Below are positions 23,173 to 35,362 of a DNA stretch of 64,000 bases, in pieces; within the stretch, counting starts at the first letter, position 1; each line of letters begins with the position of its first letter. Position numbers and translations under genes: made by a program. This DNA is from Rosa chinensis (taxonomy: Eukaryota > Streptophyta > Magnoliopsida > Rosales > Rosaceae). The stretch lies in NCBI RefSeq assembly GCF_002994745.2, contig NC_037092.1:3090501-3154500 (forward strand), in the 5' to 3' direction. The notes under the pieces are model-generated. The model saw only the letters and a program-made list of their open reading frames with translations, was not told the DNA's origin and ran no database searches.

Positions 23173-23409
23173 TTTAATAAAAGAAGAAATCCAAATAAGG
23201 CCTACAAACTTGACTATTTAATCCCTATCAAAGGGTGGCATATTTCCAAAATGAAATAGAGAATAGGGAGCCACAAAAGTCAATACCATTGTCCTATATA
23301 TATTGCCAACATTTCTGAAAACTTTCAATCTTAATTCCCGAACAAAGAGCAAGAAGAGCCAAAGTAATACCATCTCCCACCTTCTTTGGTGCTGATATTT
23401 ACAGATCAA

Positions 23410-25637
23410 ATGCAATCTTCTTCTCTGGCCTTCTTTAGAATCTGCAATCCCTAAATTTCTCCAAAAAGAATCTCACATATTGGCCACTCTAACCTCATAC
23501 ATCTTACACCTAAGAAGCGCCCTACTACTCAAAAATGCGGCATTGCCCAAGATCTTAGCTTGCTTTCCAGTTCCAGTACTCCAATAGAACTAATTAGCTA
23601 CGAAACTAAGCATACTAAAACTATGGTAATTCTCGGAGCTTTACCTGACGTACATTTTTTTGAATGATGCTAGCCACTAAACATATAGTTAAAATTGACT
23701 CTATTAATTTCCATGCAGGATGACATTTTTGTCCAACATTCTCAGAAGTTGGAGTTATTCAGGCATGTACTGAGAAATGTAGCAGAGCTAGATGCCCTTG
23801 AAGGTTTGAATGTGATCGATGCTGTTCAACGGCTAGGCATTGATTATCACTTTCAACAAGAAATCGATGAAATACTTCACAAGCAGATGAATATGGTGTC
23901 TGCCCATGATGATCTTCATGAGGTTGCACTTCGCTTTCGACTACTGAGACAACAGGGTTACGTCGTGCCTGATGGTATGTATAATTTTTGGGGTACTACT
24001 GCACTAATTTTAGTTCACTAAACGATGTGGCAATATTTCATTCATTAAACAGCTATAAAGCATGCATGTATAATAGTACCAAGTGTTTGCTACAGATGTG
24101 TTTAACAACTTCAAGGAAAGCAATGGGATGTTCAAGCAAGCTTTGGGTGAAGACATCAAGGGATTGATCAGCTTTTATGAAGCTTCACATCTAGATACAG
24201 AAGGAGAAGATACACTTGTCGAAGCTGGAAAATATAGTGCTCATCTGCTAAAGACCTCTTTGCCTCATCTTGATCATCATCAGGCGAGAATTGTGGGCAA
24301 TACATTGGGGAATCCTCATCACAAATGTTTGGCCTCATTCATGGCCAGGAAGTTTTTTGTTACTTCTCAAGGAACCAATACATGGTTAAATTTGCTAAAA
24401 GAAGTAGCACAAACAGATTTCAGTATAGTCCAGTCTTTGTATCAGAATGAAATTGTTCAAATCTCTAAGTAAGTTCGACAATGACTCATCTGGACATTGA
24501 TACTTTAACTCACATAGCAGGTACACAGTTTAATGATGTGTCTATTTTTGAAATTTTAGATGGTGGAAGGAGCTAGGATTGGCTAAGGAACTGAAGTTTG
24601 CAAGAGACCAACCACTGAAATGGTACATTTGGTCCATGGCATGCCTAGCAGATCCAAAGTTATCAGAGGAGAGGGTTGAGCTCACAAAACCCATCTCATT
24701 TATCTATTTGATAGATGACATTTTTGATGTTTATGGAACCCTTAATGAACTCATTCTCTTCACAGAAGCTGTTAATAGGTATATACTCGTCAATGATGAA
24801 ATAAATTTAGAATTGATACCAATTCATAATTGATGAACAAACTATTGCATATATACAGATGGGATATTGCTGCTATAGACCATTTACCAGACTACATGAA
24901 GATATGCTTCAAGGCTCTCTATGATATGACTAATGAAATCAGCTGCAAGGTCTATAAAAAGCATGGATGGAACCCCTTGCAATCTTTGAAAAAGACGGTA
25001 TATAACTGTGACTAATCTACCACATTTAACGGGATTATCATTAAAATCATGTTCTTGCATTAGAAGGTTTACATTGAGGCTATTCATTATGTTGCAGTGG
25101 GCGAGTCTTTGCAATGCATTTTTGGTGGAAGCAAAATGGTTCGCATCTGGGCAGCTGCCAAAGTCAGAAGAGTACTTGAAGAATGGCATTGTTTCTTCTG
25201 GGGTAAATGTGGTTCTTGTCCACATTTTTTTTCTCTTGGGTCAAAACATAACCAACCAGAGTGTGGAGTTGTTGAATGACACTCCAACTATTATATCGTC
25301 CACAGCAGCAATTCTTCGACTTTGGGACGACTTGGGAGGTGCAAAGGATGAGAACCAGGATGGGAACGATGGGTCGTATGTAAGGTGCTACTTAGAGGAA
25401 CATCAAGGCTGTTCCATTGACGAGGCGCGAGAAAAGGCTGTTAATATGATTTCAGACGAATGGAAAAAGCTGAACAGAGAATTGCTCTCTCCAAATCCAT
25501 TTTCAGCAACATTCACTTCGGCTTCCCTTAATCTCGCAAGAATGGTCCCCCTGATGTATAGCTATGATGGCAACCAATGCCTTCCATCACTTGAAGAGTA
25601 TATGAAATCAATGTTGTATGAGACTGTATCGATGTAA
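23410..25637 (+). CDS. NES: Terpene synthase TPS2 (NES-like) with stop codon in the transit-peptide exon
   Basis: Six exons: 23410-23625, 23719-23974, 24096-24468, 24560-24778, 24859-24997, 25098-25637. All exon lengths equal those of TPS3. The only obvious lesion is TAA at 23452-23454, codon 15 of exon 1, where TPS3 has CAA. The last codon of exon 1 is an in-frame ATG (23623-23625) joined to DDIFVQHSQ in exon 2; starting there gives 509 residues without a transit peptide. DDIFD (exon 4) and DDLGGAKDE (last exon) are present; the small residue at the S/T position of the second motif is Gly here, where TPS3 has Ser. The enzyme resembles strawberry nerolidol/linalool synthases (NES). A cytosolic nerolidol-type synthase is the inference if the second ATG is used; otherwise this is a pseudogene. 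A decayed PPR gene is convergent, 344 bp downstream. Confidence 0.85.
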
Positions 25638-25981
25638 TAAGACTATCAGAAATGTATTTAAACCTCAAAGGTTGTCAAGACCAACAAGAAGCGTAAGGTT
25701 GCTTTACAGTTTTATGTTCGAGACAATTTCTGTAATAAACTGAATAAGAATAAACATTGTCTCGCCATTATAGAAATTCGTATGTTACTAAGAATGCTTA
25801 TTTGAAACAATAAAAATGAAAATTGAAAATTGATCAAACTGTGACCTGAATAGAGTTGCGTGTTTATCTTATATTTTTGTGTTTCAAAACTAAAAGGGAA
25901 TTCAGCATACAAAAGAACGCAGCAGAAAGAAACGAAAGACCCTATTTATCTGAAGTCAGCTTCAGATTAAAACGCCTGTAG

Positions 25982-26970
25982 TTAATTATTAGTGTTCCCA
26001 AATTTGACAAGTTCCTTTGCCTCCTCAATCATGGAGGCCTTGACCAGACCATCCACCACAGGCTGCAACAGTGCCGCACACACAAGGTGGCGCCTTTGGA
26101 AAATGTCCTTGCAGAGCTCAAAAGCAAACTCCACATCACCCTTCTCACAAACAAAGGGAGCAAGCATTTCGAAAGTACGTTTATCCGGAGCACAACTACT
26201 CTTCTCTGTTTCACCATACCACCGCTTAGATTCATCCAAGTTACACTCATTCCAATACTCCTCAACTCTTCAACTAATTGAGCCCCTTCTTCACTCCTCT
26301 TCTCCAAAGCCAACCCCAGTAACTTGGCATTATAGCTCCTAATATCAGGAACAACATTCTTCTTCGCCATTTGACCCCATATTTTTTCAGCATCTGAAAA
26401 CCGCTTACTCCCATACAAGCAATCCAAAATCGTATTAAACGTGATTACATTCGGCTTCACACCCTTCTTGTCCATCAGCTCAATCACCGAAACCGTACAG
26501 TCAAACGAATCCATCTTACAAGATGCCTCGATCACAGTATTGTACGACACCAAATCAGGCTCAATCGACAACTTCTCCGGCACGTCCCCGAAAATTTTCT
26601 CAACCATATCAAACTTGTTGGAGTTCACACAGGCCCCCAGGAGGACATTGAAGGACAACATTGTACGCCCACAGTTTCTCTGAGGCATTTCGTCAAACAC
26701 CTTCTGGGCATTATCTAACATGTCGGCGGGCATTATCTAACATGTCGGCCTATCCATAAAGGGAAATGATTCGGACGATGAAACCCTCGTCGGAGAAATC
26801 TGGGTATTTCTTCTGGTCTTCTAGGATTTCTTAGATAGCACGGAAGCGCTTGGCATTGGTGAGGTCGGCGGAGATGGCTCTGATGCTCTTGGCGGTTGCG
26901 GGTTTGGGCTGGATGGTGGTGGTGGTGGTGGTGGCGGTGGAAAGTAGCGGAGGAGGCAACAAAACGACAT
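25982..26970 (-). pseudogene. PPR gene, decayed copy 1
   Basis: This is a paralogue of the intact PPR gene at 52609..51461, on the minus strand and tail-to-tail with TPS2. The central part is open (26733 down to about 26260: SIEPDLVSYNTVIEASCK, KGVKPNVITFNTILDC). A deletion near 26250 that removes most of one PPR repeat shifts the frame, and the C-terminal part (26239-25982, ending AKELVKFGNTNN) continues in another frame. Upstream, a 22-bp tandem duplication (GGGCATTATCTAACATGTCGGC, 26707-26755 region) and loss of about 115 bp of the N-terminal region break the gene again. The former start ATG lies at 26970-26968. Confidence 0.85.
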
Positions 26971-28642
26971 CGTTTTGGGGGGTGGCTGGGGTTTTGGGCT
27001 TACGGTTAGAGTGTGACCTTGAAGTAGAAGTTACCGTAAATATTTTGGACTGGGTTTGGGCCTAAAGGACTATTGTCTTGGGTCTTGATGCCTTTTACTA
27101 ATTTATTCAATTTGAACCTAATTTGGAACAATATATGCTGAAGATAACAATTACAACATGTTTGCTCGCAAAAAGAACAGTTTTAGGATCCGTGAGGGAC
27201 AAATGTATCTCAACCACGTGTATTAAATGAAAAGAATAAAATTATAACAATTTAAAACTGTGCATTTATTTTCAGCCATCAAATTTATTTATTCCTCATA
27301 ATCTCTTAAAAATTGTCTCTTAAGTAAGCTGGCCTCGCAATCACAATATATGAAATATGTTTCGGACTTGATTTATTATTATATGATTTAAATTTAAGTA
27401 GTGGTAGTGAAGTATGATGTGCGAGAAACACTAAAATTTGACACATAAACACACCTGGCGCACTAAAGTAACAGGGATGGCATTCACACAGGCATGCATG
27501 TGAATGGTGGGTCGGCTCCGTCCTTCTTCCCTGCGTCCCTGTTATAGCCCCACTGAAATCAAGAGCCACACGCATCTGAATAATGTCAATCTGTGTGTGT
27601 AGGGGGATGGGTTCGTAGTCATAATTAATTAAGCACACAGTGGATATTTCCAACCAGAAAATTAAAGACAAGCGGTACATTTGTATCCACATAAATATCG
27701 TCTTCCTTTTCTTGAATCTGACCCACATAAATATCGTCATTGATGAAGAGCATGAGTGATTGGGAGACCTATGATGGTGTCTACCTTCGGCATTTACACG
27801 GTGATGAGGACCTAGCTTCCTATGATTTTTTATGGCCACACATAGAACATGATTTACGTGTTTTTGTGTATCACGGTCGCTTTACCCTACTAGCTAACTA
27901 AGTAGTTGGATCAATTCTACAGTAGACGCGTCTCTACAATTTATAATCATGTTGCAGACCTTCCTAGCTCGATCATTTTTAAGATGTTTGTAGAAGAAAT
28001 TTGTTCAAATATGAGTCAATCCGAAATTAGTCAACTATTTGATTAATATCAAATTCTGATTTAACAATAAATTTATGTTGAGGGTGATTGTTTCAAATGA
28101 AGCTAAGAAATAAATAGTTTAATCCTTGAATTATTATTTATATTACATAAATATTTTCATTTTCATTCTTTAGAAAAATTAAGCTCATTTTAAACAATTG
28201 ATAAGTACGTGGACATAATTGAACACAGAATTAGCTTCCCACCATGCATGGTTGGTGTGGGACTGTGGGGGGAGTTGTAGAGCACTATAGTGCATTATTT
28301 AGAAGAATCTATCAATGGCCTCTACTAGATGCATGTTTGCGGCAGATAACTATATACTTTATCACGTGCTATAATCATGAATTTGTTTAATTATTGGATT
28401 CCTTGTTCACTCGGCTATCTACTGCTCCAACTTCGAGCACTGTGTAGTCCATTCATTCACCCGTACGGCCATACCTAGTATAGTACTAGTAGTACCCTTG
28501 GAATTGACAGGAAACACAAGAAACATGCGGATACTTGTTTTCTTTCAATTTCTCAAGTTCTCAAAGCTAATTTGAACATTTTCTCTTGGGTCAAATTAAT
28601 CTTTGAAATAATATCTTGCATGATGAGATCATTTGTGTTACG

Positions 28643-28836
28643 AGTCAAATAAGACACGATTGAGAAAATAATTTTCTGATATGATATTACACCCATTCTG
28701 TGGTGTATATAAACAGATTACAATCGTACTACACCTATTGTGTACTACTGTACTACAACACATACAAGGTAAGTATTTACAACAATATATTCCCTTGTAG
28801 CCTATTCCTAATAGGTAACGATGACTCACACTAACA
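28643..28836 (-). repeat. Copia 3' LTR
   Basis: 194 bp, same sequence as 33917-34110. It contains a TATA-like TTTATATACACC on the minus strand near 28704-28715. The polypurine tract lies immediately inside. Confidence 0.95.
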
Positions 28837-28843
28837 CTCCCCC

Positions 28844-31800
28844 TCAAGTTGGCGCATATACATCAACCATGCCCAACTTGCTTAGTGAGTCATAAAACGC
28901 CTTCCTGGAAACTCCTTTGGTAAGTACATCTGCAAGTTGCTCTTCAGTTGGAACAAAAGGAAAGCTAATGATTTTGGCATCTAGCTTCTCCTTTATAAAG
29001 TGACGATCAACCTCCACATGCTTAGTACGATCATGCTGTACTGGATTCTGTGATATGTCAATAGCTGCCTTGTTGTCACAATACAACTGCATGGAATTTT
29101 TGAGTATGAAACCTAGATCACGTAACAGATTTCTTAGCCACAACAATTCACACACTCCGTGAGCCATACCTCTATACTCCACCTCAGCACTAGAACGTGC
29201 CACAACTTTCTGTTTCTTACTCTTCCATGTAACCAAATTACCTCCCACAAAGGTAAAGTAACCTGATGTCGACCTCCTGTCTGTGATATTTCCAGCCCAA
29301 TCTGCATCTGTGAAGCCACAAACCTCAAGAATGTTGTTGTGTTTAGAAAATAGTACTCCCCTACCTGGAGCTGACTTCAAGTACTTCAGAATTCGCATAA
29401 CAGCATCCATGTGACTCTCACTCGGATTATGCATGAACTGACTCACCACGCTCACTGCATACGCAACGTCAGGTCTGGTATGAGCCAAATAAATCAAGCG
29501 CCCAACTAACCTCTGATAGCGAGCTCGGTCAGTTGGTACCTGATCTAGATACTCAGCTAAACCATGGTTCTGCTCAATAGGAGTATCAATAGGTCTGCAA
29601 TCTAATAAACCTGTCTCTGTCAACAAGTCAAGAACATACTTCCTCTGGCACAGATAGATTCCTTCTCTCCCCCTGGCTACCTCAATTCCTAAGAAGTACT
29701 TAAGCTCACCCAAGTCCTTCATCTCAAACTCAGAAGCTAGCTGTCTCTGCAGTCTATCCATCTCAACAGTGTCATTACTAGTGATTACCATATCATCCAC
29801 ATAGATAATTAGAGCTGTTACCTTCCCCTGTTGATGCTTGAGGAACAAGGTATGGTCTGAGTTGCTCTGCCTGTAACCAACCTTCCGCATGAACTGTGAA
29901 AATCTTCCAAACCAAGCACGAGGTGACTGTTTGAGACCATACAGAGACTTTCTCAATTTGCATACAAACTCACCAGGAGAAGCAACTACATACCCTGGTG
30001 GGAGGCTCATGTATACTTCCTCGGCTAACTCTCCATGAAGAAATGCATTCTTGACATCAAATTGTCGGAGTGGCCAGTTTAAACTAGCAGCGAACGAGAG
30101 CAGAACCCGAATAGTATTCATCTTGGCAACAGGAGCAAAAGTTTCATCATAGTCTATACCATATGTCTGAGTAAATCCCTTTGCTACAAGACGTGCTTTG
30201 TATCGATTCACTGATCCATCTGCATTATGCTTCACGGTAAACACCCAACGACAGCCTACAGCCTTCTTGCCTTGTGGTGGAGACACAAGTTGCCAAGTAC
30301 TGTTCTTCTGCAACGCCTCCATCTCTTCATCCATAGCCTTCCTCCACTTTGGATCCCCCAATGCATCCTGCACTTTGTTAGGTACTGATACAGCAGATAT
30401 TTGATTCACAAATGATGCATATGACTTAGACAACCTCCTAGTGGACATATAGTTGGCTACTGGATATGTTGATTTGGCAGTAAGAGTAGGTTCATATCTT
30501 TTGGCTGATTGACCTCGAGTGGTCCTATGTGGTAACACATATTTCTCACCATTAGACTCACTACTACTAGTATCAGTGGATGGACATACCTCAAATGGAT
30601 GATCTTCAGTACTAGGAAGCTGTGGGTCAGGGGTAGAAGCGATGGCAGGAGGGGCAGTTGTGTCTTCAACCTCATTCTGAGTGATGGGAACTGGTGCTTC
30701 TGCTGCTGGAGGAGGCAAGCTAATAGTTTCAACCGGATTCGTCAAAATACCTCCTGGCTGTGTGCCTTCTCCTTCTCCCTCTGATTCCTCCCCCTCTCCA
30801 TGATATAGCTCTTCAAAATATGAATTCTCCCCCTGAAGAGCTGTATCTGAAGAGGAGAAATAACTCATGTCTTCAAAGAAAGTAACATCCATAGTGACAT
30901 AATACTTTCTGGTGGGTGGATGATAACACTTGTACCCCTTCTGATGACCTCCGTAGCCAACAAACACACACTTAAGGGCCCAGGCATCCAACTTAGACCT
31001 CTGATTTTTTGGTACATGGACAAAGGCAACACAACCAAAAACACGAGCTGGAAGATTGTGAAAAGATGGTAAGGAGACATGAGAGGCGAGAACCTCAAAT
31101 GGAATTTTGCCCTGAAGGACACTAGATGGAAGACGATTGATAAGATGAGAGGAAGCATGTATAGCATCGCCCCAAAGATACTTAGGCATATGAGCACTAA
31201 AAAGAAGGGCACGAGCCATATCAAGTAAATGACGGTTTTTCCGTTCGGACACTCCATTCTGTTCTGGTGTTTGTGGACACGTGGTTTGGTGAACAATCCC
31301 ATGGTTTTGAAAAAACTCTTGGAACACATGATTAACATACTCCCCCCCATTGTCAGAACGAAGGACTTTAATGGTGCTATGATATTGTGTCTGAACAAGA
31401 TTACGAAAGGTTTGAAAAGCAGGGAAGACTTCATCTTTGGTTTTAAGAAGAGCAACCCATGACAGTCTTGTACAATCATCAATAAACAACACAAAATATC
31501 GCATACCCGAGACAGTAGGCTCTCGAGAAGGTCCCCAAACATTAGAATGAATCAACTCAAAAGGAATAACACTTTTATTAGAAATACTAGGAGAATAAGT
31601 AGCACGATGACTCTTGGCCAAGACACATGTTTCACAATGTAAAACTGACTCATCCACACCAATAAACAGAGTAGGCATGGTTTTCTTCATAAGACTAAAA
31701 GATGGATGCCCTAAACGGCGATGCCACAACCAAATCTCACTTAGCTTATCAGAAGTCGAAGTCAAAGCGGCTCGGGACGGGGCTCCTGATTTCTCTCATG

Positions 31801-33223
31801 CGTATGTCTGATCCAGATGGAACAACCGGCCCCTCAGATACCCCCGACCGACTATCTCCCTGGTGAGAAGATCCTGAAAAATCACATACATAGGATAAAA
31901 GGTTACAGAGCATTTAGACTCAGTGTTCAATTGTGGGACAGATATCAAGTGATGAGATAAGTCAGGCACATATAACACATTATGAAGTTCTAAGGTAGGA
32001 GTAAGACGCACTGACCCTGACCCTAACACAGGAAAAGCCTCACCATTGGCATTGGTTACATAGGACACTGATGGGGAAGACAATTCAGTAAAATATGATT
32101 TATCATAAGTCATATGATCGGAGGCACCCGAATCAATAATCCATGTATCAGAACCAACAAAGTTAGAAATCTGTAAAGCCATACCAATTTTACCTCGACC
32201 AGCTATAGAGGCTGTAGGGGTAGCTCCACCTGCTGTATGATGATCTTGGCCAGCCACTCCGTAGAAATATGGTTCTTGGACCAAGTGAACCGCAGCTGCT
32301 TTCCCCTTAAGGCGATAACCTTGTTTTTTAGGTTTAAGATGTGGGTTCAACTTCCAACAAGTCTCCCGAACATGCCCAAGATCGTTGCAATAAGAGCATT
32401 GAGGACGAGGACGGTTGGAGAAGCCTTGCGGGAAACCTTGCTGATGAAGTGGGGCTGAACTCTGTTGCTGAAGGAAAGGTGCAGGTGACTTGGCCTGAAT
32501 GGCTAGGCTAGAGACTTCAACCTGTGCATGTTTGACACTTTCCTGCTGAGACTCATCTTTGCGGATGTATGTAAAAGCTGTGTTCAAACTAGGAGGGTCT
32601 GTCATTCTGAGCAATTCTCCCTTGGCACTGCTATGCTTCTCATCAAGGCCTCTTAGGAAGACATGAACCCTTTCTAGCTCCTTCTCCTTCTGGTACCACA
32701 CAAGATCTTCCTGATTCTTGATCTTGCAGGGACGCTTCTGATCAATTTCAGCCCATACATTCTTCAGCTTGGTGAAAAACACTGACACTGGTTGCCCATT
32801 CTGTTGCATTCCTGCAGCTTTGCACATGAGTTCATGAACCTGTATAAAATCAGACTCATTTGTATAGAGATCTCCTAACGTCTTCCATATTGCCTCAGCA
32901 GTTGCACATTCCTCTACCATCTGTAGCACATCATCAGTCATGGCTCTAAATAAAATAGACATTACTAACCCATCATCATCTTCCCACTTAGCATAGGCTT
33001 CTATGTCATCTTCACTAGGAACCTTGATTGTCCCTGTCACATGTCCCATCTTGTGTATCCCGCGAAGATAAACGGACATAATCTTCTTCCATGTTCGGAA
33101 ATTGGTACCAGTGAGTTTGGTACCACCAAAAGAACCACCTTCTGAGCTCTTAACAGAGACCTCAACTTTCTGAACCTCAGTGGTCTTAGAACCTTGACCT
33201 TCACTTTGATCACCACCCATCAC
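28844..33223 (-). pseudogene. Copia gag-pol polyprotein, one in-frame stop
   Basis: A single reading frame of 1460 codons from ATG 33223 to the stop at 28844, interrupted once by TGA at 31798-31796. Order: gag (TNFRTWKKIMSVYLRG), zinc knuckle CSYCNDLGHVRETC (CX2CX4HX4C), protease WIIDSGASDHM, GAG-pre-integrase (HRRLGHPSF), integrase with D, D and E in FIDDCTRLSW, RSDNGGEY and PEQNGVSERKN, reverse transcriptase with YVDDMVITSND, and RNase H (DADWAGNITDRRSTSGY). The order integrase then RT defines Copia. The stop falls between the gag/protease part and the integrase part. Everything else appears undamaged, in line with the identical LTRs. Confidence 0.93.
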
Positions 33224-33286
33224 AACAATTCAGTAGTAACAATCACAAAGTATGCAGCGGAAAAGAGGATATTCCAACAATTGCAG

Positions 33287-33333
<47 letters not shown>

Positions 33334-33916
33334 TTTTTTTTTTTTTTTTTTTTTGAAAACTGTTGGAGTTGACTGAGTTACCGAGTTGAATGGGTTACCG
33401 AGTGGACCGGGTTACTGAGTTGACCCGGTTACCGAGTTCAGCAGGTTCTGACAGAGGGAGAGGGACAACCGGAAGAGGGACGTCGGACTGATGGGTTTCG
33501 GCGATCTGAGGTAAACAACAGAGGACGAAGACCGATCTGATGTCGGAGACAGACGAAGACGAGGCCGGAAGTCTGGGCGGTCTGGACTGATGTCGGAGAC
33601 AGACGAAGACGAGGCCTGAAGCGGGGCGACGCCGAACTGATGGGATTCGGAAGCGGGGCGATCTGTTGCCGGACACAAGACGAGCCGGTCTGGACTGAAG
33701 GTCTGGGCGATCTGTTGCTGAAGACGCAGTCGAGCGAGCGAAGGCTCTTGCTGAAGACGGCGTCGAGCGACCAAACAAGATGAAGAGGACGTCTAAACGA
33801 CGTCGTTTCAAAGCCTGACCAAAGAAGTGGCTTTTAACCCAATAGTTTTTTCCTTGGATTGAGAAAAAAACTGAAAGAAGAGACAAAGTCCTCTCCGGAT
33901 CTTTGCTCTGATACCA

Positions 33917-34110
33917 AGTCAAATAAGACACGATTGAGAAAATAATTTTCTGATATGATATTACACCCATTCTGTGGTGTATATAAACAGATTACAATCG
34001 TACTACACCTATTGTGTACTACTGTACTACAACACATACAAGGTAAGTATTTACAACAATATATTCCCTTGTAGCCTATTCCTAATAGGTAACGATGACT
34101 CACACTAACA
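33917..34110 (-). repeat. Copia 5' LTR
   Basis: 194 bp, identical by eye to 28643-28836, abutting the primer binding site at 33905-33916. Confidence 0.95.
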
Positions 34111-34118
34111 TTACGTAC

Positions 34119-35362
34119 TGTTTGGCTCCAAAACCAGTATGAGTGCAAACTGTCTCTTTTGAGCGTGTGCGCAGGCGTGCCAGCACCGTGGGGTGCAGTC
34201 GTCGGAGAATCCCTTGACCTGAATTCTTGATCAAACGATGTGGACGAGGAGAGCACCAATCTCGTCACAAGATTCTTTTATCTGCCTTCCAGAAAATGAC
34301 TTCTTGCCTTACGGGTAAGGGCTTTGGTTGTGATCGCGTCACCGAATCGATACTCAACATTGTAGGTTGAGCAGAACAATCACTGGGAAGTTGGAGAAAG
34401 CATGGGTTTTGCTAAAGCGTGACTTTAGCTTCGCTGGGTTGCGAGGGCGTTACCCTTGCTTCGTTGGTCGAGATAGTCTCGGAGGCAGTGGTACTGGCAG
34501 TCGGCTCCTGGGGAGACTGGGACTGGAAGTATGGTCGCTGGGTTGGTTTGGTGGCACTGACAGTCGGCTCTTGAGGAGACTGGGACTGGAGTGTGGTCAC
34601 CGGTAAGAGAGGTTGCTCCGGGGAGACTTGGATAATCGTAGAGATTAATTGGTTGATTGACTGTCCCTTCTATATCGTCTTAAGCTTCTATATATAGGCT
34701 GCCCGTAGATTCTCCTTCCTAATAGGAATGAAATACTATATTTTATGCCACAGTTATTGGCATTTGAATCAAATCAAAACTCTTAATACTTTGAATGTGA
34801 ATCTATTTGATATACATTAATTGAATATATATCTTCGCGGGGACTCCGTAGCATAGTGGCATGCAATCAGAAAGTCTTGTTTATTGCAATTAAGCATGAT
34901 TGCATGCTACTTGAATTGTTCACGTCCATGAATCCTTATTTGCATGGGAGACTTGATTACTTGCATGACATGAGCCCACCATAGGACTTAATTGCATGAC
35001 AACTATATATATATAATCATACTTTCCTTGATGATTGCAATCAAGATGGTTGATTACTACCCATACTGTTTGCGCTCTTGATGGCTTGCATAATCTTCCC
35101 GTCTCGCACAGTCTTGATAACCAAGCAAATCACCATTAATTATCAAATATCTTGATAATTAAATAGTAAATCAATGAATATCCAAAGTTGCCTCAAGATT
35201 GCTTGACCTCCAAGTAGGCTTTATTTAGCCTCTAAGCAATATATTTTTGACAAGTCAATATATTTCGAACTTGTCGAAAATATATTGCTTGGACCACGGA
35301 TATTGGCCGGGTTCTCTTCGAGTCCCCCTTGTCGGGAAAAAATGTTATTTTGGGTTCAAACA
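34119..35362 (+). mobile_element. Solo LTR
   Basis: 1244 bp starting TGTTTGG and ending CAAACA, flanked by the 5-bp duplication CGTAC (34114-34118 and 35363-35367). Alpha in units 1 and 3 reads GTACTGAAACTGAACAG here without interruption. A TATA-like CTATATATAGG at about 34687 suggests plus orientation. No internal coding region remains, so this is an LTR left after recombination. The short open frames are not genes. The insertion point is 3 bp from that of the Copia element. Confidence 0.82.

Larger units (their letters stand above)
17851..27500 (+). repeat. Tandem module unit 1 (alpha, TPS2, PPR pseudogene, beta)
   Basis: First of three tandem segments. Alpha starts near GGTGGGTCGGCTCCGTCC and continues to 19404, 20776-21105, 21926-22049 and 23182-23409; the gaps are transposons. 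Then come TPS2, the convergent PPR pseudogene and the beta block (about 27050-27475, with CTGAAGATAACAATTACAA and GAAGTATGATGTG). Unit 2 begins again with GGTGGGTCGGCTCCGTCC at about 27512. Private insertions of this unit are the elements at 19405, 21106 and 22050. Confidence 0.85.
28643..34110 (-). mobile_element. Full-length Ty1/Copia LTR retrotransposon
   Basis: A complete element in minus orientation. LTRs of 194 bp (28643-28836 and 33917-34110) appear identical base for base. The 5-bp target duplication TTACG is at 28638-28642 and 34111-34115. The primer binding site TGGTATCAGAGC (initiator Met tRNA type) is at 33916..33905 next to the 5' LTR, and the polypurine tract GAGGGGGAG abuts the 3' LTR. 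The LTR starts TG but ends in CT rather than CA. The leader (33224-33904) carries a TA microsatellite with an A/T run, four GGTTACCGAGT-like repeats (33376-33440) and duplicated GATGTCGGAGACAGACGAAG segments. Confidence 0.95.

Noticed and set aside
25982..26342. Plus-strand frames opposite the PPR copies (also 51519-52366)
   Set aside because: They are antisense shadows of PPR coding sequence.
27306..27839. 177-codon minus-strand frame
   Set aside because: It runs across the alpha/beta boundary of the tandem units and is broken in the paralogous copies; no domain.
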